From Lepas anatifera (Eukaryota; Arthropoda; Thecostraca; Lepadidae): a stretch of DNA of 64,000 nucleotides. The stretch covers positions 496,001 to 560,000 of the forward strand of contig JAOTON010001915.1 in the NCBI GenBank assembly GCA_034440635.1. Reading direction: 5' to 3'. The notes beneath the pieces were generated by a model. That model was not told where the DNA came from, ran no database searches, and was given only the letters and a program-made list of their open reading frames with translations. The position numbers and the translations under genes are program-made. Positions 46,325 through 57,507 of the stretch are shown here, in pieces (the stretch's first letter is position 1; each line of letters begins with the position of its first letter).

Positions 46325-47097
46325 TATGACCTTAACAGTTGATGCGTTGTTAAACACCAAAAAATATAATATTCAGTCTTTAAGTGTCTTCTGGAATGAT
46401 GAACGGAATCTGACTTCGTAGTAACACGCACTTCATGCCATAAATGTCCTATATTCCATGAATATGGCTTGCTGGTGGGCTCCGGCTCTTCTAAACAGAC
46501 ATTTGTTGGAGACAGCCTCTCCTGACAGACACACGTAAACCAGCTTGCGGAATTCGTGATTATCTTCTCAAGGAAAAACAGAGCTGGCATGTGTTCCAGA
46601 ACCAAAGCTCTGGCCGGGCCTGATGATCCAGGAACGTCCCCTGATAGGTTTTCCAATAAAAATACTCCGACATTGTGTAGAGGCGCTGAAGTCAATGTGC
46701 AAACGCAACTGTTATTTGTGACCAGAAAGTTATAATCTGCCTCGCAAATAAGAATCACAATGCTGGTGGTAAAAAGGCAGTGACACAGTACCTGGCCTAA
46801 ACAGCAAAACCATCCACCTTTCAGATGAAGAGCTCGGCTTGGTACCAAGCCTCTGCCAATTTGTCATTCCTGAAAGCTGGCTGGTATTCGAGTGCCTGAA
46901 TTTGAAAGATTCTGACATGAAATTGCTCCGTTGAGAAGCTGGAAACTGGTATAGCTTCCCCTGTTTCAAGGTATTCCAGAACTTACTGTCGTAAACGGTC
47001 CCACAGAACGTGGTGTGAAGCTGGTGGAAGATTTTGTGAACCATCCAAAGGAAAAATATGCAGCAGGGTCTTCTTCTAGCAGTATCAGAGCTCTTAA

Positions 47098-47944
47098 CAC
47101 GCGCATTGACGGGGGTCTGAGCCACCTTCGCTTTGACGAGGGGGGGGCGGGTACCGCTCCCCCCTAAGATCTTGAGAACCACGGTAGGTAGCGAAAAATG
47201 GTAAACGGCGTTGGGTAGCCCATCCACTTCTCCATCCAAAATATTTGAACCATTTTTCAGGTTACATTTGAGGTCACGAGAGGTCAAAACATGCCGTCAT
47301 AGGGATAACATATAAATTAAGTTTTTCGGCCATTAAATCTGAACAAGTAAAGATAGAGCAAAACGACTTAAATCATATGAATCCTCGCAGCAAGCCGAAT
47401 TGAATGATATATAACTTGACCTTGCTAGGTCAAATCAAGGATTTGACCTGACCTGAGGTCAGGTCAGGGTCAAATTATATAAAATGCATATCACTAGAAC
47501 CGGAAAGCCAAGCCGAGTCTAATGTAGCAGCTAAAACAAACGCTCCATCACCACCGGTTACTGAGTTATTCAGTAAAAACCATTTTTCCCATGTATTTCC
47601 AATGGAGAGGTCATGCCTCGTACCAGACCTTAGGTCATCGATATCAAAAATACCGGAACACATTTTAGAGAACTCGGTGGGTCCATTATGTGATATGAGT
47701 TTCAACCGGATAAGTTCACCCTGCTTTGACGTATGCTATCTTAAACTTTTTTTGAGGTCACGTCACTTGACCTGTACTGGTGACCTGACCTGAGATGACC
47801 TAACCTTAAAATTTTCACAAAAGTTGTACAAATGATGAGGGAAAAGGTATGCCAAGTACGGCGGCGCTATGCGCCGCCGTTTTTCTAATATTTCCGAATA
47901 ACCCGAAGGGGGCGGGTACCCACCGCCCCCCTTCAATGCGCGTG
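47098..47944 (-). mobile_element. TTAA element family T1, copy E
   Basis: 847 bp between TTAA 47094-47097 and TTAA 47945-47948, reverse orientation. The matching site in M1 is empty at TTAA 11315-11318 (CAGCTCTTAAATAGTTC). Confidence 0.92.
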
Positions 47945-48244
47945 TTAAATAGTTCTGAGGAGAATAGGGAGAAGCACCTGCCCCAATGACGTTCTCCGAC
48001 GAAGGTTGTCAGGGCCGTCAACGAATGTTGTCAAGGTTCGTCTGTTCTGTCGGGATGTAGAGTACTAGGGTGTTTAACCATTTAATTTCAGGTCTTTGGT
48101 GGAATAACATTTATTTGTATTGTGCTGCAAATACATCTGAAAAGTAAATGCCTGAATATTAAATCCTATCTACCGCTCCTATACGCACGCACATGCCACG
48201 CTGTCTTTACTGGTAGGTTATGCACCCCTTTCATTCCAATTTAA

Positions 48245-49265
48245 CCCGCGCCCCACCGGGGGTCCAGCGCCACCTTCGCCCCACCGGGGCCATCGATGGC
48301 CCCCCTCTAACTCCGAAAATATGGGCGTTAGCGCAAATCTGCAAAGTGCAATAGAAAGCTCGCGTGAATTCAGTAGGAAATTACTTTGCATGTTTTAGTG
48401 CTCACGTCAATGGTTTGACCTCCAGAGGTCAAATTAGGTCAAGATCGGCTATTTTCACTCAAATATGCAATGATTAAGCAAACTGGTCATAACTCTTATG
48501 TCATTAAAGCTATTGAGCCCTGGTAAGGTTCATTTGATAGGAAATTGCCAGCACTTTTTCCGCTATGCGGAACGTAAAGACCTCCCGCCAGTGGTTTGAC
48601 CTCCAGAGGTCACCTCGTGACCTAATATGACCTGAGGTCACGAAAGGTCACAAAGTGACCTTGCCGTATATCAAATGAAAGCCAGTGACAAGACAAACAC
48701 GATGGTGTTTGTTTCACCGCTCTAGCTTAATTAGGTCAAAAGTTATTGTCAAAATACTGTTTTTGACCTCTGGTGACCTTGGATGACCTTGGAAAAGTCA
48801 AAGGGTAAATATGACCACTGGGACCCGTGAAAGGGTGTCCAAAAACGATGTTCTGAGCAGTCTGAGTATTTGCAATCATTTTTGTGGCTTTTGTATCATG
48901 AAACAGGTTTTCCCCATGCTTTTCCAATGGGAGAGGTCGCCTCGTGACCTGACCTCAGGGCACGAAATCGAAAAATCCCGGATATACACCTGGTAGACCC
49001 TGGAGGGGTCATAAAGTGTAGGAAGTTTCAAATCGATTGACTTTGAAATGTAGCTCTTACAGAGCTCTAAAGTTGAAGTGAGGTGACCTTGGTTGACCTC
49101 GTCTGGTGACCTGACCTTGGGTGACCCGGGGTAAAAAATTTCCGGGATGATGGGAAAATGATGCCGTGAGAGGAAGAGCCCTCAACCGTGGTGCTGCGCC
49201 TCGTCGTTTTTCTGCTATCCCGGAAAAACCTTAGGGGGCCATCGATGGGCCCGGTGGGGCGAGGG
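48245..49265 (-). mobile_element. TTAA element family T2, copy c
   Basis: 1021 bp between TTAA 48241-48244 and TTAA 49266-49269. The matching site in M1 is empty at TTAA 11609-11612 (GCAATTTAACAACGGGAG). Confidence 0.92.
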
Positions 49266-49659
49266 TTAACAGAGGGAGACTGCAACGCCGGGTGGCCTAT
49301 CGCGCCTGAAACATGAAATATTTAAACGGTGTGAGGCGATCTTTCCCGTTGCCGTAGATGCTTGGAAAGTGGCTGATTGAAATCATAATTGAATATATAA
49401 TGGGAAAAGTGGGTTCGAGTCTGAACAGCAAAAACATGTTTTTTTACGACCCTAATGGGTCAGACATGCCCGCAAACCCACATAAAAAATCAAAGATACA
49501 ACGATCAAGTAAAGCTTGGACGGCCCGCAAATAAAAATTTCGCTGAGCTAACAGTGTTCAACATAAAAACACATCAGATAGGCTGATGGCATAATTCCTT
49601 TTCGAGAAAAATCGAAACCAGCCACCCTACTGCCCAGGGCCCAGCACCTGGTTCGCTCA

Positions 49660-49880
49660 CTACACCACCCAATTGCGGTTGGAGCGGAGCAGCAGCATTG
49701 CCTCCAATATGTCAGCTCTTTGTCTGGACCTGAGATCAGTAAGCACTAGCCTCATCGCAGAGAACAACCTCTTCACGGACACCTGAGTAACTGGTAGCGC
49801 GGCCATTACCAGGCTAGCCCGCTGGATGATGGCTGGATATCTATCTAGATGTCCCATACGGTCGCCCCCTTTAGGCGACC
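49660..49880 (-). pseudogene. hAT transposase C-terminal dimerisation domain relic
   Basis: Reads LDRYPAIIQRASLVMAALPV, then SVKRLFSAMRLVLTDLRSR, then ILEAMLLLRSNRNWV and stop. This is the typical hATC pattern (YPxL..A...LA.P.TS..SERxFS...LxxxxRxxL....xExLxxLxxN). Upstream the frame is lost; the next open frame (49845-50300) holds unrelated GC-rich sequence that looks inserted. The DDE catalytic core and zinc finger are absent. Confidence 0.85.
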
Positions 49881-50427
49881 CAGGTTTTTGAAGTCGGCTA
49901 GTGCCGCATCGAGTGACGGGGATGCTGTTTTCTGCGCCTTTTGCCCTCGGTTCTTGACAGACCTAGTATAAACTACTTCTCCGAGTACATGATAGCTCTC
50001 CTGGGGGGAGGGGGGCGGGGTGGGAGCAAAGATTTTATTGCTCGACAGACGTAGTGTACAACACCTTTGTAAAAAAAATATTCGGCCTTTGGGGGCCAAA
50101 AGATAGTCTGCCCCCTTCCAGGTCTTTGGAGGGGGCCATGGCCGAAATGGCCTTCCCCCTGCGTCTGCCAACAGGGACGGATGCAAGCCGACGGTATGGG
50201 GTAAATCGTGAAAAACATATTTTTTTAAAGAAAATTGGCAAAAATCGCCAAAAATTAGGCGTTTGGGGCTAAATGCCTTTTTTGCCCTCTCCCCATGCAT
50301 CCGCCAGTGTCCACCAATGTTTTCATTTGTTGCTAATTTCTGCCCATGCTAAATAGCCGGAGCGCATCCCCTACCCGAGAGTGAGACCGTCTACGGAACA
50401 CCTTAGTTGCAATATTTCACGAATCCC

Positions 50428-50428
<1 letters not shown>

Positions 50429-50472
<44 letters not shown>
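50429..50472. repeat. (TA)n microsatellite
   Basis: About 22 uninterrupted TA units within the hAT element. Confidence 0.95.
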
Positions 50473-50473
<1 letters not shown>

Positions 50474-50584
50474 CATATTGAGAAAATGTAATATTTCAGG
50501 TGAATAAATGTGTTTCCATGCGGCATCTCACGAGGTAAAATGTGACCATTTCACGTTTGATTTTGGGTAATTTTAGAGCTCTTT

Positions 50585-50722
50585 GGGAGCCGGAGCCAGA
50601 CCCTTTCTGACGGCTCCGGCTCCGGCTCCGGCTCCGATCAAAAGTGTTTCGGCGGCTCCGGCTCCGGCTCCGGGCAGAATGGTCGGCTCCGACCGGCTCC
50701 GGCTCCGGCTCCGGCTCCGCAT
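50585..50722 (+). repeat. GGCTCC subterminal repeats, right
   Basis: Right-hand counterpart of 41590-41735, including GGGCAGAATGGTCGGCTCCG. Confidence 0.85.
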
Positions 50723-51606
50723 CCCTGGTCAATGCGCGTGTTAATTTTGCACATTGGAGAAAATTTTTCGGTTAAGGTCATGTCAGGTCACGGAGCTATT
50801 CAAGGTCAAGGGACCTGACCTCCAAACCTAAAATCACAGCGGCAGCGGCGCTGTTTGCAGCGGCGCCCAGGGAACATCAACGAACCAATCAGTTTGATAC
50901 TTCCTCCATATGATAAGGTCATTAGGGTCTAAAAATCTGCTATCTCAGAATTTTGATATTGTTGACCTAAGGTGGGGTCAAATTTTTAGTCACCCCATTA
51001 TAAGTCTACGGTGAAAAATAGAACGGGCTCGTTTACAGTAAATACTGCATAGATAAAGCTGAAACTCCTCAAACCGTCTATTCTTACCACGATCTTGCCC
51101 ATAAAGTTAAGTTTTTGAGCATTTGACCTCTCAAAGGTCATATCAGGTCACGGTAGCATAAAGTTATTGTTTTGCCAATAACTTCTCACTGAATTGAGAT
51201 AATATGACCCTATATGAGATATTATGACCCTGGCCTAGCTTGAGGTCAGGTCATTTTGACTATTTGACCTAGCAAGGTCATATTATACATCATTCGATTT
51301 TATACGATGAGAGAAATCCAATGATGCGTGCAGATGTGATCTAGCTCTCCTGAGAACAGATCTAGAGAGAGAAACGTACACTGCTCTGTTGTAAGCCTAT
51401 GGAACCTTCTTTGACCTATGCTGACCTCAATATTGACCTGACCTAAAAATATTCCGTATAAAATCTTTTCGTCATGTCAAGAGCTTTCGAACGCTGCCCG
51501 TAATTTTCCTTTAGCTTTCGTGGGGAATGAGATACGGAGGGGGCGAAAAACGCCCCCCCGCCAGTGGGGCGCGTCATGCCAGGGACCCCAGCGGGGCGGG
51601 TGGTAA

Positions 51607-52580
51607 CTGAAAATAAAAAATGCTATAAAAAGCTTTTGTCATGAGGTAGTTCCAGTTCGGGCAATTAACTATTGAAAAATATATAAGTAGTTCTAGCTCC
51701 ATCCATCCGATTTTTATTTTGGTGTTCATGATATGTCTAAAGAGCCTTTGCAGTGGTTTTCATTAGATGCACTTATGTGTTGTTTGTCCTTTGTTCTGCT
51801 CCGTTGTGGCTTTCTCTGCTGAACTCGCTCACAAGAATTCATTGTAAGCCATTTAGTTCAAGGACATGAGTGACCGATCTGCCATTTAGTCTTTTAATTG
51901 TATTTCTTATCTAACATTCACTGAAGGTATTACTCGGAACTGCTCACTGAAATTATGCTCAGACAATTGAACAACACGTATTATTTGAGTCATATTTTCG
52001 TAACTGTCCATGTTAATAAATATTTATGCAAAAATCCAACATCCAACAACAATAATTCCAACATGCCTACAATTTTCAAAATGCACTCCTTACTATTCAG
52101 AAGAACTCAAGTGATAAGATTACGAGGCAGCTCAAAGTCATCACCACTGCTCCAGTCTTCTCCTTACTGACGTTACTCTCTCTTTCTCTCACCAGGTGCG
52201 AGGCTGCAGGGTAGGATATCAGTGTACCTGCGGGTCCTGGGCCGGCACAGAGCTCGGTAATAATTATAGCTGCTCTCTACTTTGTCCGCACTGTGGCCAT
52301 AAGCGGCAGATTGCTAACAAAATGGAAGCTCTCCACGTTCGAACTAGAGACCTTCTGAGGGGCTAGTGACAAGATTACAGCCGAACAGCTGTGCTCTCGC
52401 TACCTTGCTAAGATATTCTACTTGTGCTCGGCCGTGGCAAACTATGAAACGGACTGCATCACCATCTTCTTAGACGCCAAGTCAGCCACCGCAGCTTCGT
52501 GCTGCGCCGTTTATTCGTGATAGTATTCCATTACTGTTTGTTTATATACTGAACTTTCTCTCCCTGCAATATTATGGGTA
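51607..52580. other. No gene recognised
   Basis: Unique-looking DNA. A pyrimidine tract ending in CAG at about 52196 could be a splice acceptor, but no coding sequence follows convincingly. Confidence 0.4.
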
Positions 52581-52583
52581 ATA

Positions 52584-52890
52584 GCCCTGTTCCAGCTGTC
52601 AGCACAGTTTTGTCAGCACCAATCAGCGGGCTACGTTGCGCGTACGTCACAGGACTGTAGCCTCTCCCCGGGAACTAGTTCTAGAGGTTTTACGGGCTGA
52701 CGGCCTGCTGTTAGTGCTGATGAAAAACAGTAAGTGCACGAAGTTGCAGTCTAATATTTTTTAATGGTATAAAGGTTTAAGTTCCCTTTGCTTAGCACAA
52801 ACAAGAGGCGATTATGGCGCTGATGTTATTTTTCTGGAGGAGAGGTTAGAGGTCCTGCTGACAAAACTGTGCTGACAGCTGGAACAGGGC
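52584..52890. mobile_element. TA-flanked MITE (Tc1/mariner-like)
   Basis: 307 bp with perfect 35-bp inverted ends (52584-52618 and 52856-52890) beginning GCCCTGTTCCAGCTGTCAGC, flanked by TA on both sides. Interior non-coding. The TA target and short size fit a mariner-type MITE. Confidence 0.85.
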
Positions 52891-53364
52891 TAATGTGTGA
52901 GCCGACTCTCTGGATGGGGAATCCGCTGCTTTCCCGCCGTGCTATCATGGTCGATGCCCCTTCAGGTGTTTACACCAGCTGTATTGTGTCGGCCCGGCCA
53001 GTTCTAGGCTCCACGGGAAACACCCGCCCTCAAATCCGAACCGGTGCCTGCTAAAAGCACCGCTGTTAATCAGGTGTGACGCCCTCACGGCGACGCATGC
53101 CCCTCACGCAATTTGGCAAGTAAACGGGTCCCCATCTCCTGCTACCCCTGCTTCTGATGGCAAATAACTTTGTCCAAGCTGGACATTTTTCTAAACGCTT
53201 TCCTCTACAAGATCACGTAGACACCTGTCATATATTTCATTTTTACAGACTGGTGAGAGATGGCTTAGGCACCCGCGAATAAAACGTGTCAACCCGCACA
53301 TCAAAACATCGACGCCAACCGGAAAAATACTTGAGAAGCAGACACCTCACTAAAAAAACACACG

Positions 53365-56165
53365 AACCAGGGCATTTTTTAAGGAAATATCAGTGGGGGG
53401 GGCATTCCTTGTGCTGGCCATTATAGAATTTACAGGAAATCAAGGCCCCATTTGGAGGGGTAGGGGTGTTAATAAGACTTACAAGCCTTAGTAATTAAAA
53501 TGTGTTCCCAATTTTTGTTTTATTCCATACTCCATAAGTTATAAGTTCTGCTCAGGGCTGTAACCAATCAAATCTGCTCCCAAAGGCCAGATTTGAGGCT
53601 AAAACAACCCGTAACAGTGATCATAAACCCAAAGAAAAATGACATGCATCGCTGTTTAGAACTAATTCAGCAGCATCAATTATCTTGGCCACACCACTCC
53701 CCGCTAACACTTAATAATTTTCCTGCTTTTCCAACTGTGAATTTCTTACCCTTGAACAGTGAGAAAGCTATGATTCTGGTAAGTGGGGAGAGGGTGTAGT
53801 CTCAGAGGGCGCACTTTGTCATAAACTTTTCACCCAAAGGGTGCCTATAATACCTATGGCATCCTTCGCGTCCGGTTTTCGGTGGTCGTCACTTTTGTGG
53901 ATCGTCCCTCCCACCGCCATAACAGTTTTTCTGCTGCTCTGTTGCTTTTTTTGAGTCCGAACATCTTATTCAAGAGCGGAGAAGGCCAAAATGAGTCACA
54001 TCTATGCAAGGATCAAGCCAAAAATAGCTTGGGTCCCAGCTCCAAAAAATAGCCAAAAGGCCAGATTCCATGAAAAAACCAACCGCCGGGCCAAACACAA
54101 CAAAAAAGGCTAAATTCGAGAAATTTGCCCAGCTATGGCCAGCCTGGCAGCCTGAGACTGCCGCAATGGATGTTAAATGAATAAACTATTCCTTATTTTT
54201 TCATTATGAGTGTGGCAAGGCAAGTAAATTCCCAAAGTGACAAACACATGTGGGTTATAATCTAAATTGAGACTAGTTTTATGTACATACTATGGTGTGG
54301 GGCTGTTGCTGTCAAACTCATATAGGGAATGTGATGCAAAAACCACCTAATTATTTTTGGGCTTTTATAATAATTATTGGGGCTTATCGACGCACCAACT
54401 GCCAGGGTCATATGGCGTCGCCAACTTTTTCCCTGGTGGAAGGGTTTCTCGGGAGCCAGCTTGCTATTTTTGGGCTTATCAACGCACCAACTGTCAGGGT
54501 CATGTGGCGTCGCAAACTCTTTTTCTGTTGGAAGGGTTTCTTGGGAGCCAGTTTGGTGATTCTGCCGAATATATAATATCTCCCAATTTTCAACTCTAAG
54601 GATTCGATGAGAAAGGCCAAGTAACAACTTGGGGGACAGTGGGGTCAGATGCAACACGGAAAAATTATAACAGTGCACTGTTACAATGTAATTATGGCTA
54701 CTGCAGTGGCCATAATTCCAAATGAACTGATGGATCAGCCGCAACACCGGAAATGCGCAGTCAGCTGATGCCTGTTTTTTTTTAAGTTTCGACACGGTAA
54801 GGTTGGTAAGTCGGGCACAGCTTGCAATTAAATTTTTGCGGTGTTTTTAATTTTTTTAATTTTGAAAGATGTGTAGCTTATTGGCGGATGTTATAAGTTA
54901 CGGCCTGAACAGCGTGAGTGTGCTATGATGACTAAATTAGCTACAAAATGAGCATAGTAGCTGCCACTTGAATAAAATCGTTAAGGCGACGTTTGTTTTG
55001 AAGGTGGCGTGGTGCGAGGGGACAATCGTAATACTTCCCTTAGGATCAAATGTAACAGTGTTACAAGCTACCCCATGACCTCACCTTATATTAAAGGGAA
55101 TGTGGCACCTTGTTCGAATCCTGGAATTTGGTGTAATTAGGCATACTTTTAGCCAAAAATGATGAAACCATTCATGATTTCTCTGAAAAATGTAGAATAA
55201 GCTCAATGTTTGGTTTTTAAAAATACTCCTTTAGAAAAAGAAATAAATATCAGCCTGTGGATGATGTCACGATCTGGCAGCCACTACCATACTTGAAACG
55301 CTTCAAGAGCTTCGATTGGCTGATGCTCATCGTGACGTCAGCATATGTCGTCACACCAGTAGCTCACAACAATGGCCGCCGGCGACGGGGGCTGAGGGGG
55401 CTGGTGTCAGGTAGTTTTTAGCTTTTTTCTACGGAAATATCGAGTTCCAAGACAAATGAAATATGGAGTACCGGGTTTTCTGACCTGCTTTACAACTTGG
55501 CTATATCAGTTAAAATCACGTTGTGAAGGTGCCACATTCCCTTTAAACTGATTCTTTTCTGCACGAATGCAGCAGTATCCGTGGTCGTTCTGGCCATCTG
55601 GATGCTGAGCAGCCCGGCCCATTGGGGACTGGTCAGGGGCCGGTCATCCCTGAGATCGTTCGGCCTTTTATTTATTTATTTGACTTACACGGCATCTCCA
55701 CTATTAATGTGGCTATTCTGAAGCCGGTCGTAATGAAGATGAGGGACATAAATGACAACTTAAGCAAAAAACACTGTAGGATAAGGATAAGGATAGGATG
55801 GTTGATGGGGAAGGACAAGGATTACCCACGGAAAAGTTGTGGTTATTAAAATTTATGCTGAGGCTACTTAGCCGGAATTTTCGGTAACTACTTGCTTTGT
55901 TTCGTTTTTGCACGATGGAGTAGACGGCTGCTGATGGTAGTTTTTTAACACAATTTTTTTGTGAATTGTCAGTTTGGGAAGAGCAATAGAACAAAATGAT
56001 TATTCACGGGTGGTATTGTTTTATTTTCGTTATGTGAGTTTTTGTTTATTCAGTTTTAAGCAGGATTTGCCTTTTTACAGGGGGTGGGCAATTTCCCGGC
56101 ACTGGGGGGCATTTCGGCCGACTGGGGGGCCAATTGGCCCCCAGTTAACGTGTTAAAAATGGCCT
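53365..56165 (-). repeat. Inverted copy of the X/Y repeat region
   Basis: 53365-54600 corresponds to repeat Y, about 54633-55080 to the X-like end and GATCAAATGTAACA region, and 55560-56165 to 28975-29600, all reversed relative to 29.0-31.3 kb. A 448-bp TTAA element is inserted at 55095. Open frames here are interrupted in the other copy. Confidence 0.6.
55095..55542. mobile_element. Short TTAA MITE
   Basis: 448 bp with perfect inverted ends AGGGAATGTGGCACCTT, flanked by TTAA (55091-55094 and 55543-55546). Contains GTGACGTCA (55331-55339) and related TGACGTCA-like words. Unrelated in sequence to T1-T5. Confidence 0.85.
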
Positions 56166-57350
56166 GATATGAACACAGTTCCAACGTGCCTGCGTCACAC
56201 CGCCTGCTGCGGTCCCCATTGTCTTCTTCTAATCTTCGTAGTACTAGTGTACATGTGTGAGGCTGTTTCAGAAATATCTGAGACGCAACAGTGCTATTCA
56301 ACAGAAACAGAACATGAGCCGAAACAGCTGCGTGTCGTTTCCTCCCAGCCGGGCGTCTATTGAGAGGAGCCCCTTCTATCTAAGGCGCATGATTCGTATC
56401 GCTATGAAAAGACTGTCTGAAAGAAAAATGTGAAATCATCATACAAGTGTAGACAAACCAGCACAAAGAAAAGCCTTTCACTGCCAACAGTATGTAAGGT
56501 GTGATTGAACTTTCACTCAGGTCTAAGCCCTACATGTCCTTCGTGCGTGCACCTGTCTTTCGGCGTTCGGTGACTATGAATTTTAGCTTTCTTTTACATC
56601 CCCGAGTCATCACTTTTAAGAAATGATTAAATGATATGACAGTGTGAACCTTCAAAATGACTTCTGTTTTCATACAAAGTAAAGGTTCGTTGCGACCGGA
56701 GGACTCCGAAACGAGGGAAAGGTTTAAGGGGGCTCCCATCCGAGGATATATCCTGCGTTTAGCGAGCCTCCTTATATGGAGGGGGCAGGGTTGGGATTCT
56801 GAAAGCCAATCTGGGTAAAGTTATGAGAACGAGGGATAGGGAATAAATGCAAATGCATAAACAACTAAAAAGGGGAACGTAAATATATATATATTTCCCC
56901 CCTCTCTCTCTCTCTCATTAGCCACTTGATAGTAAAAAATGTTGTACCAATCTCCATCTGGTCGGTGACGCCACCTGAAATTCCACTTAACACCACCTCG
57001 CCCCAAGATGCAAATATCGGCGCCCAATTTGATAGGCTTTGGCGCCCCTTCGCCCCACTGGTCCGGATGGCGACCCCTTTTCGTCCATGTGCACCCCAGG
57101 GGTCTAAAAAGTGAACGAGTGGTCGCCGACTAAAATCCAAGCTTCTTCGATGGTCGCCGAACCTAATGCTACATGTATTACAAAATCTGTCTTAAAAGTG
57201 GTATAAATATGGCTATAGGGAAGCACTGGCGAGTGCAAGGGGGAAGGTTCCGATAAAATGTAGATATAAAAAACTATAAAATATAGATCGGGTTTCTCGA
57301 TATCGATGACCTAAGCCAGAATCAAGTTATTACCTATGTGATTTCATGAG
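56166..57350. other. No gene recognised
   Basis: Apparently unique DNA with a short (TA)n/(CT)n microsatellite at about 56883-56918. Nothing else supported. Confidence 0.4.
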
Positions 57351-57358
57351 ATTATAAT

Positions 57359-57499
57359 CAGGGGCGTAGCCAACGGGGGGGCGGCAGGGACAGCCGCCCA
57401 TCAGGGCCCTTTTTATCCATCAGGGCCCTTTTGGTGCTGTCGCAGGGGCCCTTTTCGGGGCGCCGCCCCTCCCTGAGCGAAATCCTGGCAACGCCCCTG
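57359..57499. mobile_element. hAT-type MITE
   Basis: 141 bp with ends CAGGGGCGTAGCCAAC and the inverse of CAGGGGCGTTGCCAGG, flanked by a perfect 8-bp TSD ATTATAAT (57351-57358 and 57500-57507). Interior has the repeated word CATCAGGGCCCTTTT. Confidence 0.9.
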
Positions 57500-57507
57500 A
57501 TTATAAT

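Larger units (their letters stand above)
41958..49454. mobile_element. Mutator/foldback-type element M2
   Basis: Ends TAGGGTCGTTCAC and the inverse of TAGGGTCGTAAAAA; perfect 9-bp TSD ATGGGTCAG (41949-41957 and 49455-49463). Arms are homologous to those of M1. Three nested elements (43260-46324, 47098-47944, 48245-49265) account for most of its extra length. No transposase recognised. Confidence 0.85.
41559..50727 (-). mobile_element. hAT transposon with nested insertions
   Basis: TIRs CAGGGATGCGGAGCCG and its exact inverse, flanked by a perfect 8-bp TSD GTCAATGC (41551-41558 and 50728-50735). Subterminal GGCTCC-repeat blocks lie near both ends. A minus-strand relic near 49660-49880 encodes the C-terminal dimerisation region of a hAT transposase. 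Without the Mutator-type insertion (41958-49454) its own length is about 1.66 kb, too short for a whole transposase, so it is an internally deleted copy. Confidence 0.9.
41016..50740 (+). mobile_element. T1 copy D, internally deleted and split by a hAT element
   Basis: TTAA at 41012-41015 and 50741-50744. Its own DNA is 41016-41558 plus 50736-50740, about 548 bp: the segment between the first AGGTCA cluster and the ATATAATTTGACC block is deleted. The hAT insertion lies inside the right terminal repeat. Confidence 0.85.
39890..51602 (+). mobile_element. TTAA element family T5, interrupted by a 10.7-kb nest
   Basis: Left part 39890-39993 (TTAA 39886-39889, then CACGCGCCCTCTGGGGGGCG) and right part 50745-51602 (ending GGGGCGGGTG before GTAA, a changed TTAA). 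Joined at the shared TTAA, the two parts reconstruct a T1-like interior: CCCTCATTAATTTTGC continues into AAAATTTTTCGGTTAAGGTC, parallel to T1 around 3160-3200. Own length is about 0.96 kb, with many AGGTCA hexamers on the right side. Confidence 0.75.

Noticed and set aside
46195..46848. 217-codon minus-strand frame in the M2 right arm
   Set aside because: It runs across the N/M2 boundary, and the M1 counterpart is open for only 85 codons. No transposase motif.
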